From DATFFO01 sp963772815 (GTDB taxonomy: Bacteria; Actinomycetota; Acidimicrobiia; Spongiisociales; ZC4RG35): a DNA stretch of 64,000 bases. The notes under the pieces were generated by a model. The model was not told the DNA's origin. It did no database searches and saw only the letters and a program-made list of their open reading frames with translations. The DNA is taken from NCBI GenBank assembly GCA_963772815.1, contig CAVYYV010000004.1, forward strand, positions 744,001 through 808,000, in the 5' to 3' direction. The translations under genes were made by a program, and so were the position numbers. The number at the start of each line of letters is the position of its first letter. The first letter of the stretch is position 1. Positions 61,965 through 64,000 of this stretch are shown piece by piece.

Positions 61965-64000
61965 GTGAGTTCCGACTTCACCCGAGCAGACTCCCACGTC
62001 GACCTTCCCGCCGTGGAGCTCGACGTGCTGGAGCACTGGGATCGCACCGACGCTTTCCGCCGTTCCGTGGACGAGCGCCCCGCCGAGCAGGAATATGTCT
62101 TCTACGACGGGCCCCCGTTCGCCAACGGGAGCCCACACTACGGCCATCTCCTGGCATCGGTGGTCAAGGACGTCGTCCCCCGCTACTGGACCATGAGAGG
62201 CTACCGGGTGGAACGACGCTGGGGGTGGGACACCCACGGGCTGCCGGTGGAGATGAAGGTCCAGGAGAATCTGGGTATCTCCGGGCCACGCGAGATCGAG
62301 GAGTACGGCGTGAGCCGCTTCAACGCCGCCTGCCGGGCCCTGGTCGACGACACCGCCGACGAATGGAACTTCATCGTTCGCCGCCTGGGCCGGTGGGTGG
62401 ACATGGACAACGACTACCGCACCCTCGACAGGGACTTCATGGAGAGTGTGTGGTGGGTCTTCTCCCGGCTGTGGGACATGGGTCTGGTCTACCGATCCGT
62501 CAAGGTGCTCCCCTACTCGTGGGGCGCCACCACGCCCCTCTCCAACTTCGAGGCCAATCTCGACTATCGAGAGGTGGAGGACCCGTCCATCACCGTGCGA
62601 CTGCAGGTGACCGAGGGACGAGGGCCAGCCGAGGCCGGCGACCATCTGCTCATTTGGACCACAACGCCCTGGACCCTGCCCGCCAATCTGGCCGTGGCGG
62701 TGGGTGAGGACATCGAATACGCCCGGGTGGCCGACGACGGAACCCACTACTGGGTGGCCCGGAGTCGAGTCGACACCGTCTTCGATGGGGACGCCATCGT
62801 GGTGGCCGTCGCCCCTGGAAGTGAGCTTTTGGGCACCTCCTATGAGCCACCGTTCGATTACTTCGGCGAGGAGCGGGACCGGGGCGCCTTTCGCGTGCTG
62901 CCCTCGGCGGACGTCAGCACAGACGAAGGCACCGGGCTGGTTCACATGGCACCTGCGTACGGCGAGGCCGACTTCTTCACGTTGCAGGAAGCCGGTCTCG
63001 ACGTGCTGGTCGATCCCGTCGACGCCGAGGGAAACTTCACCGACCAGGTGCCGGACGTGGCGGGGGTGAACGTCAAGCAGGCCGATGCCCGTCTGATCGA
63101 GCTGCTCCGCCAATCCGCCAAATTGGTGCACGCCTCCACGATCCACCACTCATACCCCTTCTGCTACCGGACCGAGACCCCCCTCATCTACAAGGCCATC
63201 CCGACCTGGTTCGTTGAGGTGTCGGCCCTCACCGACAGGCTGGTGGACATAAACGAGCGCATCCACTGGGTGCCGGACTACGTCGGCGAGGGCCGGTTCG
63301 GCAACTGGCTGGAGGGGGCCCGGGACTGGGCGATAAGCCGCAACCGCTACTGGGGATCGTGCATCCCGATATGGGAATGCCCTGGGGGGCATCAGGTGTG
63401 CGTTGGATCGATCGACCGTCTCGAGGAGCTCTCGGGACAAAGGCCGGACGACCTGCACAAGGACGTGTTGGATGCCATCACGTTCCCCTGTCCCGAAGGC
63501 GACGGAACCATGAGCCGGGTTCCCGAGGTGCTCGATTGCTGGTTCGAGAGCGGCTCCATGCCCTACGGTCAGCTCCACTACCCGTTCGACAACAAGGAGC
63601 GGTTCGAGGCTTCCTTCCCTGCCCAGTTCATCTCTGAGGGCCTCGACCAGACCCGGGGGTGGTTCTACACACTGCACGTTCTGGCCGCTGCCCTGTTCGA
63701 GAGCCCTTCCTTCGAGAATTGTGTCGTGTCCGGGATGATCCTGGCCGAGGACGGGCGCAAGATGTCCAAGAGCCTGCGCAACTACCCGGCCCCGGAGTCG
63801 ATCTTCGCCGAGTTCGGGGCCGACGCCCTGCGCGCCTACCTGCTCGACTCGCCGGTGTTGCGCGCCGAGCCGATCCGCTTCTCCAACGAGGGGGTGCGGC
63901 AGGTGGTGAGGACCGTCCTGCTGCCCCTGTGGAACACCTTCAGCTTCTTCACCACCTACGCCGTGGCCGACGACCTCACCCTCGAGGAGCTGGCCCAGGC
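61965..64000 (+). CDS. ileS: Isoleucyl-tRNA synthetase (partial, runs off the end)
   Basis: Charges tRNA-Ile. The 678 codons present are open to the edge. The HIGH motif is DGPPFANGSPHYGH (HYGH), followed by WTMRGYRVERRWGWDTHGLP; the editing domain has LIWTTTPWTLPANLAVAVGE and DEGTGLVHMAPAYGEADFF; then RTETPLIYKAIPTWFVEVSA, SEGLDQTRGWFYTLHVLAAA and the KMSKS loop DGRKMSKSLRNYPAPESIFA. The HYGH form and the HHSYPFCYRTETPLIY segment are those of the eukaryote-like class (IleRS2). GTG start at 61965, divergent from the traR-lspA-rluD operon. Confidence 0.96.
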   Translation, partial: MSSDFTRADSHVDLPAVELDVLEHWDRTDAFRRSVDERPAEQEYVFYDGPPFANGSPHYGHLLASVVKDVVPRYWTMRGYRVERRWGWDTHGLPVEMKVQENLGISGPREIEEYGVSRFNAACRALVDDTADEWNFIVRRLGRWVDMDNDYRTLDRDFMESVWWVFSRLWDMGLVYRSVKVLPYSWGATTPLSNFEANLDYREVEDPSITVRLQVTEGRGPAEAGDHLLIWTTTPWTLPANLAVAVGEDIEYARVADDGTHYWVARSRVDTVFDGDAIVVAVAPGSELLGTSYEPPFDYFGEERDRGAFRVLPSADVSTDEGTGLVHMAPAYGEADFFTLQEAGLDVLVDPVDAEGNFTDQVPDVAGVNVKQADARLIELLRQSAKLVHASTIHHSYPFCYRTETPLIYKAIPTWFVEVSALTDRLVDINERIHWVPDYVGEGRFGNWLEGARDWAISRNRYWGSCIPIWECPGGHQVCVGSIDRLEELSGQRPDDLHKDVLDAITFPCPEGDGTMSRVPEVLDCWFESGSMPYGQLHYPFDNKERFEASFPAQFISEGLDQTRGWFYTLHVLAAALFESPSFENCVVSGMILAEDGRKMSKSLRNYPAPESIFAEFGADALRAYLLDSPVLRAEPIRFSNEGVRQVVRTVLLPLWNTFSFFTTYAVADDLTLEELAQ

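Overview
The window is a high-GC bacterial chromosome segment from the phylum Actinomycetota, probably a deep-branching group such as Acidimicrobiia. The phylum call rests on the uvrC-rapZ-yvcK-pgk order, an actinobacterial-type UvrA zinc module, a pair of Get3/ArsA-like ATPases near nth, an AbiEi/DUF559 protein, and many GTG/TTG starts with 4-bp stop/start overlaps. The class is a guess. No prophage, insertion sequence, integrase or CRISPR array was seen.

Layout. 1-4.6 kb (minus): pgk (cut by the window edge), yvcK, rapZ, uvrC. 4.7-24 kb: cell-surface glycan genes (nucleotide-sugar enzyme, GT2 transferases, methyltransferases, large membrane GT-C-like proteins, a membrane phosphatase/sulfatase-like protein) wrapped around uvrA and uvrB, so all three excinuclease genes lie within 20 kb on one strand. 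24-34.5 kb: a Flp/Tad pilus region. A histidine kinase, a NarL-type regulator and two small pilin genes are on the plus strand; cpaB, cpaE, tadA, a VWA-TadB fusion and tadC run toward them on the minus strand. 34.8-39.3 kb: rpsA, polA and a small coiled-coil gene, then tRNA-Leu(CAA). 39.7-45.4 kb: a compact trp operon trpE-ygfZ-trpC-trpF-trpB-trpA. 45.4-46.6 kb: an AbiEi/DUF559-type gene bracketed on each side by a pair of 41-nt palindromic repeats. 46.6-55.5 kb: dfrA, thyA, ccdA, an MFS and a MATE transporter, nth, a hotdog thioesterase, small proteins, the two Get3-like ATPases and a secreted metalloprotease. 55.6-64 kb: dnaE, rhomboid protease, rluD-like, lspA and traR/dksA-like genes on the minus strand, then ileS on the plus strand running off the end.

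Genes that work together: UvrA/B/C in nucleotide excision repair with PolA for gap filling; the trp operon for tryptophan synthesis (no trpG or trpD here); thyA/dfrA for dTMP and folate recycling; the Tad genes for a pilus probably controlled by the adjacent two-component system.

The most unusual signals are the repeat-bracketed AbiEi/DUF559 cassette and a conserved ~36-nt block that sits at nearly the same distance upstream of both pilin genes. Single-base frameshifts affect uvrA, the response regulator, both pilins, tadC and a membrane protein. Their clustering at 25.7-28.2 kb, often in short homopolymers, makes assembly or sequencing error a serious alternative to real gene decay.
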